Shown in pieces: positions 25,796-34,938 of a stretch of 64,000 nt of DNA (position 1 is its first letter; every line of letters starts with the position of its first letter). The stretch spans positions 1 to 64,000 of the forward strand of contig JAOAFT010000005.1 in assembly GCA_026416125.1 (NCBI GenBank), given 5' to 3'. Below the pieces are notes generated by a model. That model saw only the letters and a program-made list of their open reading frames with translations. It searched no databases and was not told the DNA's origin. Origin of the DNA: Bacteroidota bacterium (GTDB lineage Bacteria > Bacteroidota > Ignavibacteria > UBA10030). The translations under genes were made by a program, and so were the position numbers.

Positions 25796-26370
25796 TGTGT
25801 AAAATCCTTTTCAGAAAATTTCTGAACCGTAAAGGTGTATAAGTGAACACCTTCTCTCTTCCATGCTGTTGGTGGTAGTCCGGCTTTTCGAGCAGTGTGT
25901 TCCAAAAACTGCTCTCGCGACCAACCATACTCTGTTGCAACCTGAGGAAGCAATAAACCTCGAAATGGACCGTATTCTAGAATTAAGCCATGCTTTCCCA
26001 CTTCAATTTCTTCAATAGTAGCTATACGCTTAATGGGAGAAAGAATTGATATCTCAATCGTGAGGTCATCCAATTCATCTTCAGTTACTGGATCGAACCG
26101 AGGGTCTTCACGTGCTGCTTTAAGTGCAGCATCTTGTGTTGCTTCAATGAGAGGCATTTCACTTTCAATGAATCCAATACATCCGCGGAGTTCACCAGCT
26201 TTTTTAAGAGTAACAAAAACACCGTGTTTTTCATTAAAGGTTGGGGATGCTAAAATTGGTGGTGGTAATGGCTCACCTCGTGTAGCAGCAACAATTGAAT
26301 TGCGCACAAACTCCAAAAGGTCCCTTTGTTCACTCTCTGTAAGCAATGTACCCATGATCCTGTGATTCAC
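25792..26370 (-). CDS. amrA: AmmeMemoRadiSam system protein A (AMMECR1 domain)
   Basis: A 192-residue protein with the AMMECR1 signature LRGCIGFIE near residue 79 and AALKAAREDPRFDPVTEDEL, plus the C-terminal block EYGWSREQFLEHTARKAGLP. The reaction is unknown; the family occurs with MEMO and a radical SAM protein, and in animals the paralogue is tied to disease. The start is GTG 26370 or ATG 26355, neither with a well-spaced ribosome site. It is first in a minus-strand operon with the B protein and the DUF2520 gene; the radical SAM partner is not in the window. Confidence 0.9.
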   Translation of the reverse strand: MNHRIMGTLLTESEQRDLLEFVRNSIVAATRGEPLPPPILASPTFNEKHGVFVTLKKAGELRGCIGFIESEMPLIEATQDAALKAAREDPRFDPVTEDELDDLTIEISILSPIKRIATIEEIEVGKHGLILEYGPFRGLLLPQVATEYGWSREQFLEHTARKAGLPPTAWKREGVHLYTFTVQKFSEKDFTQ

Positions 26371-26523
26371 TTACAGTAAAGTTAGTAACCTTCTCACTGA
26401 CATTCAAGTTGCATATCCCGTAACAATTAAGTACTCGACATACGTATGTTCAAAACATTGATTTTGTCAATATTGCATTTACAATGGCTTTCAAATATAT
26501 TGCACTAAAGTTAAGGAGGAGCG

Positions 26524-27417
26524 ATGATGAAAATTTTATCAGAAGAGAAAAATTTTTTAGGAATTGATAAACAATACTCAAGTTTTGAGACATCTCGAGT
26601 CGTAATAGTCCCCTGCCCATTTGACGAGAATGAAAGAGAGAGAGAATGCCCTGGACCAGAAGCTATTTTAAGGGCATCAAGATACATTACACCATTCGAT
26701 GAAGAAACGATGCGAGAAATCCACAAAGAGCTAGGAATTGCTACACTCACCCCGCTACGTATAATGAAGAAACACCATGAGACTATTATACAAGACGTTT
26801 ACGATACACTCTATGAGCTCCTCCAACAACAAAAATTTGTTGTACTCCTTGGAGGATCTCATACAATCGCCTCACCCGCAATTGCCGCTCATGCTAAGTA
26901 TTACCCTCGGCTTTCAGTTTTACACTTGAGTGCTCGTCCAGATTTACAGAAAACTTCAAAGCTTAACGCTTACCAGTCACGTTCAACTATCACACGTGTT
27001 CTTGAATTCCTTGATTCAAATCACCTTGTACAAGTCGGTATCCGCTCTCTCACACGCGAGGAAGCGGATGCCCTTCGCGAAAAAAACATTTCTGTCTACT
27101 ATTCACATAACATTCGCCGAGGTCTACACACGAAGGTATTGAAAATATGGGACGATTACGTCAATGAATCTCTCTCTGACTTTGTTTACATTGATCTTGA
27201 TGTGAGTGTTTTCGACTCATCAATCATGCCAGCAACTATATCCCCACAACCTCTAGGGTTAACAATTGACCAAGTACTCCAATGCATTCGGAAAGTCACC
27301 AAAAAACGAACTCTCGTTGGATTCAACGTTGTTGGTTTGAAACCATTGAAAGGTATTCACTATCCAGACATAGCAGTTGCAAAAATCATCACAAAGATAC
27401 TTAGTTACATACTCTAA
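26524..27417 (+). CDS. Ureohydrolase (agmatinase/arginase)-like protein with lost metal ligands
   Basis: A 297-residue protein with the ureohydrolase fold layout: GGSHTI for the first metal His, IDLDVSVFD for the DxD pair, and QPLGLTIDQ for the GGL region. But the central DAHxD block, which gives three metal ligands, reads LSARPDL, so Asp becomes Ser and His becomes Arg, and the late acidic residues of D/E-V-V-E read GFNVVGLKP. Two of six manganese ligands are gone, so agmatine hydrolysis is unlikely. A strong AAGGAGGAG ribosome site precedes ATG ATG. It heads a plus-strand run with thyX and folA; a regulatory or binding role is possible. Confidence 0.75.
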   Translation: MMKILSEEKNFLGIDKQYSSFETSRVVIVPCPFDENERERECPGPEAILRASRYITPFDEETMREIHKELGIATLTPLRIMKKHHETIIQDVYDTLYELLQQQKFVVLLGGSHTIASPAIAAHAKYYPRLSVLHLSARPDLQKTSKLNAYQSRSTITRVLEFLDSNHLVQVGIRSLTREEADALREKNISVYYSHNIRRGLHTKVLKIWDDYVNESLSDFVYIDLDVSVFDSSIMPATISPQPLGLTIDQVLQCIRKVTKKRTLVGFNVVGLKPLKGIHYPDIAVAKIITKILSYIL

Positions 27418-27444
27418 ATTTCGTTTTTGGAGTAACAACAACGT

Positions 27445-28368
27445 ATGGAATTTGAAAAACTCGAACGTACCTCTGTACCTGCATTAGATGAAATTCTTGG
27501 TATTCCTTTCAAAGTGCTCGATGATGGATTCATACGTGTTATTGATTATATGGGAAATGATACATCAATTGTCCAAGCGGCGCGGGTTTCATATGGAAAA
27601 GGAACAAAAAAGCTCCATGAAGACCAGATGCTTATTCGGTATCTCCTTCGTCACCACCATACAACACCGTTTGAAATGTGCGAGATTAAGTTCCATATCC
27701 GTGTACCGATGGATTGTTGGCGACAATGGATACGACATCGAACAGCGAACGTAAATGAGTATTCAACACGGTACTCAATTGCTATAGATGCAGCACAACG
27801 AACACAACCACATGAGTGGCGTAAACAAGCAACAGTAAATCGCCAAGGTAGCGAGGGCTTTATTGATGAACACTATGGTACGTACTTAACAGCACGAGAG
27901 AAGGAACTTCAAGAATTTGCTCGATTAGTCTATAACGAGCGACTCGAAGCTGGTGTCGCACGAGAACAGGCGCGTAAAGATTTACCTCTAAGTACATATA
28001 CAGAAGCGTACTGGAAAATAGATCTTCACAATCTTTTACACTTTCTCGCACTTCGGATGGAATCCAACGCTCAGTACGAAATCCGCCAGTACGCAACTGT
28101 TATTGGAAACGAAATTGTGAATCGATGGTGCCCTATTACCTGGAAAGCGTTTCGTGACTACATCTATGAAGGGATAGAACTCTCGAGTTTTGAAATTGCA
28201 CTTATTGCCAAACTCCATCAAAACGATATTGCTGGAGCACTGGTACTGGCACGAGAATACGGAATTGTTCCACCAGAAGGGGAACCATTAAACAAGAACA
28301 TAGAGCGAGAAGAAATCTCAGAAAAACTCCGGAAATTAGGTATCACACCACCTTGGGACACGCTGTAA
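27445..28368 (+). CDS. thyX: FAD-dependent thymidylate synthase ThyX
   Basis: A 307-residue flavoprotein that methylates dUMP to dTMP using methylene-tetrahydrofolate and NADPH. The ThyX motif appears as RHRTANVNEYSTRY (RHRxxxxNExSxRY); the position usually Ser before xNE is Asn here, a variant I recall from other Bacteroidota-lineage ThyX proteins. The block HHTTPFEMCEIKFH is also typical. GGAG lies 14 bases ahead of the ATG. folA follows after three bases. Unlike ThyA, ThyX regenerates tetrahydrofolate itself. Confidence 0.95.
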   Translation: MEFEKLERTSVPALDEILGIPFKVLDDGFIRVIDYMGNDTSIVQAARVSYGKGTKKLHEDQMLIRYLLRHHHTTPFEMCEIKFHIRVPMDCWRQWIRHRTANVNEYSTRYSIAIDAAQRTQPHEWRKQATVNRQGSEGFIDEHYGTYLTAREKELQEFARLVYNERLEAGVAREQARKDLPLSTYTEAYWKIDLHNLLHFLALRMESNAQYEIRQYATVIGNEIVNRWCPITWKAFRDYIYEGIELSSFEIALIAKLHQNDIAGALVLAREYGIVPPEGEPLNKNIEREEISEKLRKLGITPPWDTL

Positions 28369-28371
28369 CCC

Positions 28372-28854
28372 ATGCGGCTTGTACTTGTTGCTGCAATTGC
28401 AAAAAATAATGTTATTGGAAACCAAGGAAAACTTCCATGGTACCTCCCTGAAGATTTACACAACTTTCAACAACTTACGTTACACCATACTGTTCTCATG
28501 GGACGAAGAACTTACGAATCTATTGGGCACCCACTCCCAAACCGTAGAAATGTTGTCATAAGTTCACGCACACTTCCACACGTTGAAACATATTCCTCAC
28601 TCGCTGAGGCTTTGAATGCGGTTCAACATGATAACATAGTTTTCGTTATTGGTGGTGCAATGGTATTTGAACAGACACTTCCGATTGTAGACGAACTCTA
28701 TCTAACACATCTGAATTTTGAAGCTGAAGGCGATACCTACTTTCCCGATTATCGAGAATACATTGAACAACATTTCTGGGTACACGAAAAAAAAACAACT
28801 CCTCGAGCTGAATACGTGCACTACGTTCGTATCACAAAGTTACAAAATACTTAG
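28372..28854 (+). CDS. folA: Dihydrofolate reductase
   Basis: A 160-residue enzyme with AAIAKNNVIGNQGKLPWYLPEDL at the N terminus (core: NNVIG..KLPW), the NADPH-binding GRRTYESIG and FVIGGAMVFEQ, as in all FolA. It reduces dihydrofolate to tetrahydrofolate. The ATG lies three bases after the thyX stop, so the genes are co-transcribed. A folA next to thyX is less usual because ThyX does not create dihydrofolate; the reductase may serve folate synthesis or salvage. Confidence 0.95.
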   Translation: MRLVLVAAIAKNNVIGNQGKLPWYLPEDLHNFQQLTLHHTVLMGRRTYESIGHPLPNRRNVVISSRTLPHVETYSSLAEALNAVQHDNIVFVIGGAMVFEQTLPIVDELYLTHLNFEAEGDTYFPDYREYIEQHFWVHEKKTTPRAEYVHYVRITKLQNT

Positions 28855-28923
28855 TATTACATACTCTTCTATGAATATTTTTTAAGAAGATATTTTTGAG
28901 AAAGACTTTGTATATTTTTACAT

Positions 28924-29499
28924 ATGAGAAAACTAACGCACGACGAAATATCCACACGACGCATAACAAAAGAAGCACTTAGCACCGTTGAGCGAGTACC
29001 ACTTGTTGTCATAGTAGATAATGTACGAAGTTTGTACAACGTTGGATCGATATTCCGCACCTCAGATGGTGCAATGATTGAAAAAGTAGTACTCACAGGA
29101 TTTACACCACGTCCACCACGAAAAGAAATTGAAAAAACCGCTCTTGGAGCCACGGAAAGTGTACCATGGGAGTACATCAACAGTCCCAAAGAAGCTGCAC
29201 TCCGTTATAAAGAAACTGGATACAAAATCGTATGTCTCGAACAAACAGATGAAAGTATCCCGTATTACCAGCTAGCTCCAAGTGCTTTTCCAGTCTGCCT
29301 TGTTATCGGGAATGAACTTGTAGGTGTATCAAAAGAAGTCATCGAAATTTGTGATAGTGCTATCGATATTCCAATGTTTGGATTGAAACACTCGCTGAAC
29401 GTTGCAGTAGCGTTTGGAATTGCTCTCTTCGAATTATGCCGCATTTGGCGATCAAATGGTACCCGATCTTACAATCGAGGCTCAGTGCCATTACAGTAA
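28924..29499 (+). CDS. SPOUT-family RNA 2'-O-methyltransferase (TrmH-like)
   Basis: A 191-residue SpoU/TrmH-type methyltransferase. The three conserved blocks are visible: NVRSLYNVGSIFRTSDG (motif 1, Asn-Arg), CLVIGNELVGVS (motif 2) and IPMFGLKHSLNVAVAFGI (motif 3). The trefoil-knot fold binds SAM and methylates a ribose 2'-OH of tRNA or rRNA. Without an N-terminal L30e-like domain, it is the short form; the target nucleotide is unknown. No Shine-Dalgarno sequence is visible in the short AT-rich leader. Confidence 0.85.
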   Translation: MRKLTHDEISTRRITKEALSTVERVPLVVIVDNVRSLYNVGSIFRTSDGAMIEKVVLTGFTPRPPRKEIEKTALGATESVPWEYINSPKEAALRYKETGYKIVCLEQTDESIPYYQLAPSAFPVCLVIGNELVGVSKEVIEICDSAIDIPMFGLKHSLNVAVAFGIALFELCRIWRSNGTRSYNRGSVPLQ

Positions 29500-29520
29500 C
29501 CTTATTCTATTGTCTGTACT

Positions 29521-31965
29521 TTATCTTCCCATTTTAACAACGACGGTATGTATGTTTCCATCATTGAAAATAGGAATTAGTGGTTTTTCAAGTGTCACTC
29601 CATCCACACGACACTCTTTCACACCTTTTTCAACTGCTTCAGGATTTTGAACAACGATGTGATACACTGAATTTCGAAAACTTCGGGTAACAGTGAATTC
29701 CTTCCACGTTGACGGAATACAGGGATCGACCAACAAACCATAGTATGAGGGTCGTACACCGAGAATGTATTGCGAAATAACAACCATCGACCATGCAGCT
29801 GTACCAGTGAGCCACGAATTTTTTCCTTCACCTGATGTGGGCGCATCACGACCAGCAGTCATTTGACTATAAACATATGGTTCAGCTCTATAAATATCAA
29901 TTTGATCTTCCTTTGTTGGTGGACAAATACTTTTATAATAAGCCATAGCTTGTTCACCATGTCCAACCATTGTCTCAGCAATTTGTATCCACGTATTATT
30001 ATGCGTAAATATTCCTGCGTTCTCTTTGTACCCAGGAGGGTAGGAAGTCACCTCACCAAGATGAACATAGTATTGTGAGTATGCTGGTTGTTGTAGGACT
30101 ATGCCATTCGGTGTTGCAAGGTATTTTTTTACACTTTCTAGTGCTTTGATGGCGTAACCGTTTTCAAGTCCAATCCCTCCAAGGATACACCATCCCTGAC
30201 TCTCAATGAATATTTTTCCTTCGTCATTTTCTACTGAGCCAACTTTACGGCACATTGCATCGTAAGCGCGGAGAAACCATTCCCCATCCCATCCGTATTG
30301 ATATACAATTTTTTTCATCTCATCAGCTTGTTCTGCATAGTACCGTGCTTTTTCAATATCCCCAATAAAATTCAGGAGTTCGACCATTTCATTGCAGGCA
30401 CGACAGAACAAGCCAGCAATCATCACGGATTCTGCTACTCGATCGTTTTCTATATGACCTGCAAGTTGAAAACTCTCGCCTGGTGTTGTAGAAAAACAAT
30501 TTAAATTCAAACAATCATTCCAATCTGCATGACCAATGAGTGGTAACCCATGGGGACCTCTGTTTCGTATAGTATAGTCAAGTGACACATGGAGGTGGTC
30601 CATAAGTGTAGCTTTTGAATCGGGATTATCTGCATATCCACATCGCTCAGAGAGAATACTGGTATCTCCTGTTTCTTTTATGTAGGCTGTTGTCGACAGA
30701 ATAAGCCATAAAGGATCATCGTTAAATCCACCACCGATTTCTGTGTTTCCCTTCTTTGTCAATGGTTGGTATTGATGGTAACACGTACCATCTGAAAGTT
30801 GCGTTGAAGCTAGGTCAAGAATTCGCTGCCGAGCTCGTACTGGTATCATATGCACAAAACCGAGAATATCCTGATTACTATCGCGATATCCCATTCCACG
30901 ACCAATACCTGATTCATAAAGTGACGCAGAACGAGACATGTTGAATGTTACCATGCACTGGTACTGATTCCAAATATTTACCATTCGGTTCACAATCTCG
31001 TCAGGAGTTTGAGCTTTGTAACGTGCAAGGAGATCTTCCCAATATTGCCGGTGTTTCTCAAATTCTTCCCGTGCACTTGGAACATTGAGGTATTTCTCCT
31101 TCACTCTGAAAAATTCATCTTTTCGAATTGCACCATTCGGCATGAACTTTTGCTCAGGTGGGTTTTCGGCGTACCCAAGAATAAAACAGAGTTCTTTCGT
31201 TTCTCCCGCAAACAGTGAAATATCAATTTGATGTACACCAATAGGCAACCATCCATACGCAATACTATTCCGACAACTTCCTTCTCTGATAACCTGTGGC
31301 ATGTCAAGACCATAGTGAACACCAACAAATGCATCACGACTTGAATCGAATCCACTCACTGATTCACTCGTTGCAAAGTATGCATAGTGATTTCTCCGTT
31401 CGCGGTATTCCGTCTTGTGGAAAATAACACCATTTTCTACTTCCACCTGTCCAGTTGAATAATTTCGTTGGAAATTTGTCATATCATCGTATGCTTCCCA
31501 TAAACACCATTCGATGAAACTCCATAGTCGGAGCGATTTTGGGCTTGTGGAAGTATTCGTAAGTGTGAGCACCCACATTTCATGACGGGCTCCAAGAGGA
31601 ACAAAATAGAGTAGAGTTGCACGAACATTGTTTTTTACACCAGTAATTTGGGTATACCCAAGTCCATGACGACACTCATAAAAGTCCAACGAAACGCGCA
31701 TCGGTTTCCACATTGGATTCCACACAACCTCACCCTCTTTAATGTAGAGGTAGCGTCCATTGCTATCCATCGGAATATTGTTGTATCGGTACCGTGTGAG
31801 CCGTAATTTCCGAGCATCACGATAAAAACTATATCCACCTGCGGTGTTTGAGATGATCCCGTAGTACTCTTCTGTCCCAATGTAATTGATCCATGGTAAC
31901 GGCGTATCAGGACGAGTAATGACATACTCTTTGTTCTTATCATCAAAGTAACCATACTTCCCCAT
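29521..31965 (-). CDS. GH94 glycoside phosphorylase, cellobiose phosphorylase-like
   Basis: An 814-residue cytoplasmic enzyme without signal peptide. The N-terminal beta-sandwich region begins YGYFDDKNKEYVITRPDTP, and the (alpha/alpha)6 barrel carries GHADWNDCLNL with the general-acid Asp and EIGGGFNDDPLWL typical of GH94. The family splits beta-glucosides such as cellobiose with phosphate, giving glucose-1-phosphate and glucose; chitobiose, laminaribiose and cellobionate specificities also occur. I chose the ATG at 31965, eight bases after AGGAG, over one two codons earlier. It ends the carbohydrate region and would use disaccharides released by exported hydrolases. Confidence 0.88.
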   Translation of the reverse strand: MGKYGYFDDKNKEYVITRPDTPLPWINYIGTEEYYGIISNTAGGYSFYRDARKLRLTRYRYNNIPMDSNGRYLYIKEGEVVWNPMWKPMRVSLDFYECRHGLGYTQITGVKNNVRATLLYFVPLGARHEMWVLTLTNTSTSPKSLRLWSFIEWCLWEAYDDMTNFQRNYSTGQVEVENGVIFHKTEYRERRNHYAYFATSESVSGFDSSRDAFVGVHYGLDMPQVIREGSCRNSIAYGWLPIGVHQIDISLFAGETKELCFILGYAENPPEQKFMPNGAIRKDEFFRVKEKYLNVPSAREEFEKHRQYWEDLLARYKAQTPDEIVNRMVNIWNQYQCMVTFNMSRSASLYESGIGRGMGYRDSNQDILGFVHMIPVRARQRILDLASTQLSDGTCYHQYQPLTKKGNTEIGGGFNDDPLWLILSTTAYIKETGDTSILSERCGYADNPDSKATLMDHLHVSLDYTIRNRGPHGLPLIGHADWNDCLNLNCFSTTPGESFQLAGHIENDRVAESVMIAGLFCRACNEMVELLNFIGDIEKARYYAEQADEMKKIVYQYGWDGEWFLRAYDAMCRKVGSVENDEGKIFIESQGWCILGGIGLENGYAIKALESVKKYLATPNGIVLQQPAYSQYYVHLGEVTSYPPGYKENAGIFTHNNTWIQIAETMVGHGEQAMAYYKSICPPTKEDQIDIYRAEPYVYSQMTAGRDAPTSGEGKNSWLTGTAAWSMVVISQYILGVRPSYYGLLVDPCIPSTWKEFTVTRSFRNSVYHIVVQNPEAVEKGVKECRVDGVTLEKPLIPIFNDGNIHTVVVKMGR

Positions 31966-31991
31966 AAACATATCTCCTCTCAGTGCAAAGT

Positions 31992-32984
31992 TTAAAGAAA
32001 AAGTCGTTCGTAGAGTGCAATAACATTATCCATCCACTCATTGAGTTCTCGATTGATATATTGACGTGATGGATCTTCTTTAAACCAAGCAAGTGTTTCC
32101 CTAATTCCTTTGCGAAATGGAGTTGTTGCAACATAGCCTGGTACGAATCGTTTGATTTTTGTATTATCGAAGATTACACTCGTAGATTTATCCCCAAGGA
32201 GTGGCCCAGCTAAGGTAGGATCGAAATGAATTAACAGCTTTGAAGGAATATGGATATAGCGTGGTTTACAACCAAGAGCATCTCCAATAGCCTCATAGAT
32301 TTGATTCCATGTTAACACTTCGTCTGACGTAATATGGAACGCCTCGCCAATTGCCTGTTGATGTCCTAGTAATCCGACAAATCCTTTGGCAAAGTCCCGT
32401 GCATGTGTTACCGTCCACAACGTTGTACCATCACCATGGATGATTACTTTCTTCCCTTCTTTCATTCTTTGTACAACGTTATACTCTGTACCACTTCCAA
32501 GTACTACAGGAATGATTGTATTATATGTGTGAGAAGGTCGAACAATTGTGATCGGAAAATTTTCTTCGCGATACAATCGTTGAAGAAGAATTTCACATGC
32601 AATTTTTTCTTGTGAGTATTTCCAATATGGATTGCAGAGAGGGGTTGATTCTGTTATATACGGTGAAGCAAGGGGCTTTTGATACACCGATGCTGAACTA
32701 ATGAAAATATACTGTTTTGTTTTTCCTTTGAAGAGATCATAATCTCGAAGAATATCACTTTCATGAAACGCAATCCAATCCACCACCACATCCCATTGAA
32801 CTGCACTGAGAAGCACACGTAGTTCATTAATATTACTAATATCAGCATGGATCGTTTGCGCTCCTGGAAATGCTCGACACCTCTTCCCTCTATTGAGTAA
32901 TGTCAAGTCATAGCCACACTCAAGTACCTTTTTACTCACACAACTACTAATATTCCCTGTCCCTCCAATAAATAGAATTTTCAT
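31992..32984 (-). CDS. NAD-dependent epimerase/dehydratase (extended SDR-type)
   Basis: A 330-residue short-chain-dehydrogenase-type protein. The Rossmann motif is GGTGNISSCV (third Gly of GxxGxxG replaced by Ser), and the catalytic YxxxK is YSQEK in KYSQEKIACE with Ser in FISSASVY. Substrates are NDP-sugars or related compounds and are not readable here. It overlaps the upstream TIM-barrel gene by 4 bases and is followed by GH94, 26 bases later, so the three form a catabolic unit. A role in sugar oxidation or epimerisation is an inference from context. Confidence 0.8.
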   Translation of the reverse strand: MKILFIGGTGNISSCVSKKVLECGYDLTLLNRGKRCRAFPGAQTIHADISNINELRVLLSAVQWDVVVDWIAFHESDILRDYDLFKGKTKQYIFISSASVYQKPLASPYITESTPLCNPYWKYSQEKIACEILLQRLYREENFPITIVRPSHTYNTIIPVVLGSGTEYNVVQRMKEGKKVIIHGDGTTLWTVTHARDFAKGFVGLLGHQQAIGEAFHITSDEVLTWNQIYEAIGDALGCKPRYIHIPSKLLIHFDPTLAGPLLGDKSTSVIFDNTKIKRFVPGYVATTPFRKGIRETLAWFKEDPSRQYINRELNEWMDNVIALYERLFL

Positions 32985-33808
32985 CGTTTTATTCTTCCTT
33001 TGACAAAACTATTGGAAATGAGATAATGATAACTTTCTTGAATTCCATCAAAAACTGAACCATCGTACTCATCAAATTCTATAATTGCTGCCCGAACTGA
33101 CCGCGGCAAGCTAGAAAAAATTGAGTAAAAATCGAGAGTGCCTTTTCCTATCGATGTTTGTTCATACATCTTCTCTTTTGTTGCTGCTCCATCCTTCACG
33201 TGGAGTAGTACGACTCGTTCACCAAAATCTTTCACTATGACTGATGGATCCGCACCACCAGTTTGGACCCAATAGACATCGATTTCAAAGAGAACTCTTG
33301 GAGAAAGTGTTTTCAAGAGGTATGGAAAAGGAACAATAGTACCGTGTGGTTCAAATTCATACCAATGATTATGGAGAACAAACTCCATTCCATAACTCTC
33401 AAGTAACTGGGAAGCGGCATCAAAGTGCTCAATCGTGTGGAGTAATGTTTCAGACTCGTACTTCCCTGCTTCAGGCCACCCTGAGTAAATAACTGTACTA
33501 CAGCGGAATGCATCAGACATTCGTAACACCTCTTCAATTGACGTCCTCCCCATTGGGTAATCAACATGCATTCCTATAACTGATAACCCCATTGATTGGA
33601 AAATACGTCTAGCGCTCTCTAACTCAATTGACTCTGGCAGTGGGTATGTTTCTACCTGCTGAATACCAAGGGAAACAAGTGTTTCGAGAGTACCAATAAA
33701 ATCTTTTTCAAGTTCTCTTCTGAGTGAATAGAGTTGAAGCGCGACAGTTGGTTGATGATGTAGTTCTTCGTAAAAATGTTGGTACCGTGTTTTTGAGAGT
33801 ATGGTCAT
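32981..33808 (-). CDS. Sugar phosphate isomerase/epimerase-like TIM-barrel protein
   Basis: A 275-residue xylose-isomerase-like TIM barrel (AP endonuclease 2 family). Likely metal ligands: His in LHNHWYEF, Asp in EIDVYWVQ, His in LLHVKDG and Glu in IIEFDEYD. The family includes inosose and hexulose isomerases, tagatose epimerases and 3-keto-glycoside enzymes. It has no signal peptide. Coupled by a 4-base overlap to the epimerase gene, it may act with it on a keto sugar. The exact reaction is not recognised. Confidence 0.78.
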   Translation of the reverse strand: MTILSKTRYQHFYEELHHQPTVALQLYSLRRELEKDFIGTLETLVSLGIQQVETYPLPESIELESARRIFQSMGLSVIGMHVDYPMGRTSIEEVLRMSDAFRCSTVIYSGWPEAGKYESETLLHTIEHFDAASQLLESYGMEFVLHNHWYEFEPHGTIVPFPYLLKTLSPRVLFEIDVYWVQTGGADPSVIVKDFGERVVLLHVKDGAATKEKMYEQTSIGKGTLDFYSIFSSLPRSVRAAIIEFDEYDGSVFDGIQESYHYLISNSFVKGRIKR

Positions 33809-33843
33809 TGTTCTGTAGCAATCGGTTGTTGCCCTTTTTACTT

Positions 33844-34938
33844 TTATGGTTTTTCCTGTTTGTTTCGTGCTCGAAGTACGGCTGAAATAAATTCACCTTC
33901 AGGGGTGAGCTTCATCGTTTCCCACGATTCAATTAAGCGTGGAAACCAATGAGGATCGAAAATCCATGCAGCCCAGCTGATGGCTGTAGTATCAAAGTAA
34001 GCGATGATTCGCTCACAGTAATTGTCTGCAGCATGTAACTCCGTATCACCGTAGATAAATCCAAATTCTGTTGCAAACACTGGATACAGTCCTTTCGCAA
34101 AGCCAAATGCTTCGTCCCACTTTGGTTCGTACGGTGGCTTTCGCTTGTGTGGGTAAGGATGTGTTGTATACCCAATCCCCTCACCTTCGATTGGTTCAAT
34201 GCGAATTGGTGTTAAATCAAATGCCCAATCGAAACCAGCAACAAGAATAATTGTCTCTGTATCATAGGCACGAATAAGATGAATGATATTTTCGTTGATT
34301 TCTTTCCACTCTGTCCAGCTTATCCTTCCTAATTTTCCCTCATATGTTGTCGGTTCATTGAACAGCTCATAGAATGCAACTGTATTATGTCCTTGAAAAG
34401 TGAGAGCTATAATTTGCCAAAATTCATACGTTTCTCTTTTTGTCGTATTATACATTGGATCTTGGAAAAGCTCCATTCCTAGATTCCCAATAGAATGCCA
34501 ATCAATAATGATGTAAAGATCGAGCTCTGTGCACCATTCAACAGCTTGGTGGAGAAGCTTTAAATACTCAAGAGGCGTTCGCATCCGCCACGCAAGTGGA
34601 TGTACAGGTATGCGAACAATATTTGCACCGAACGTTTTCACTGATTGAAACAATTTTTTCTGCCATTGACCTTCTTGTTCGAGTTTATCAGGATCGGCTA
34701 TCGCTACACCACGAAAGATCACTGTGTCGCCATTCTTTGTCACAAAAGAATTCCCCTGTACTTTGATCAATGGTAACTTTTTAGGATTTGAAAAGATCCC
34801 CGGCCGATATGGATTCATTGATGTAGACCAATCTGCACCTGACACGTTCCTCTTTGTTTTTACCTCTTTTTTCTGTGCATTGATGTGCCCACTGAACAAA
34901 AATACCAGAAAAATAACCCCAAGAATTCTAATTCTCAT
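33844..34938 (-). CDS. Exported GH5-like endoglycanase (cellulase superfamily)
   Basis: A 364-residue protein with a signal peptide (MRIRILGVIFLVFLFSGHINA) and a GH5-type TIM barrel. The acid/base Glu is in FYELFNEPTT (NEP motif) and the nucleophile Glu is in FATEFGFIYG; VRIPVHPLAW and IIDWHSIG are further GH5 marks. The family cuts beta-1,4-glucans, mannans or xyloglucans. It overlaps the upstream esterase by 4 bases. It lies in the run GH27, GH2, esterase, GH5, suggesting a galactose-decorated beta-1,4-linked polysaccharide as target, but which one cannot be decided. Confidence 0.85.
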   Translation of the reverse strand: MRIRILGVIFLVFLFSGHINAQKKEVKTKRNVSGADWSTSMNPYRPGIFSNPKKLPLIKVQGNSFVTKNGDTVIFRGVAIADPDKLEQEGQWQKKLFQSVKTFGANIVRIPVHPLAWRMRTPLEYLKLLHQAVEWCTELDLYIIIDWHSIGNLGMELFQDPMYNTTKRETYEFWQIIALTFQGHNTVAFYELFNEPTTYEGKLGRISWTEWKEINENIIHLIRAYDTETIILVAGFDWAFDLTPIRIEPIEGEGIGYTTHPYPHKRKPPYEPKWDEAFGFAKGLYPVFATEFGFIYGDTELHAADNYCERIIAYFDTTAISWAAWIFDPHWFPRLIESWETMKLTPEGEFISAVLRARNKQEKP

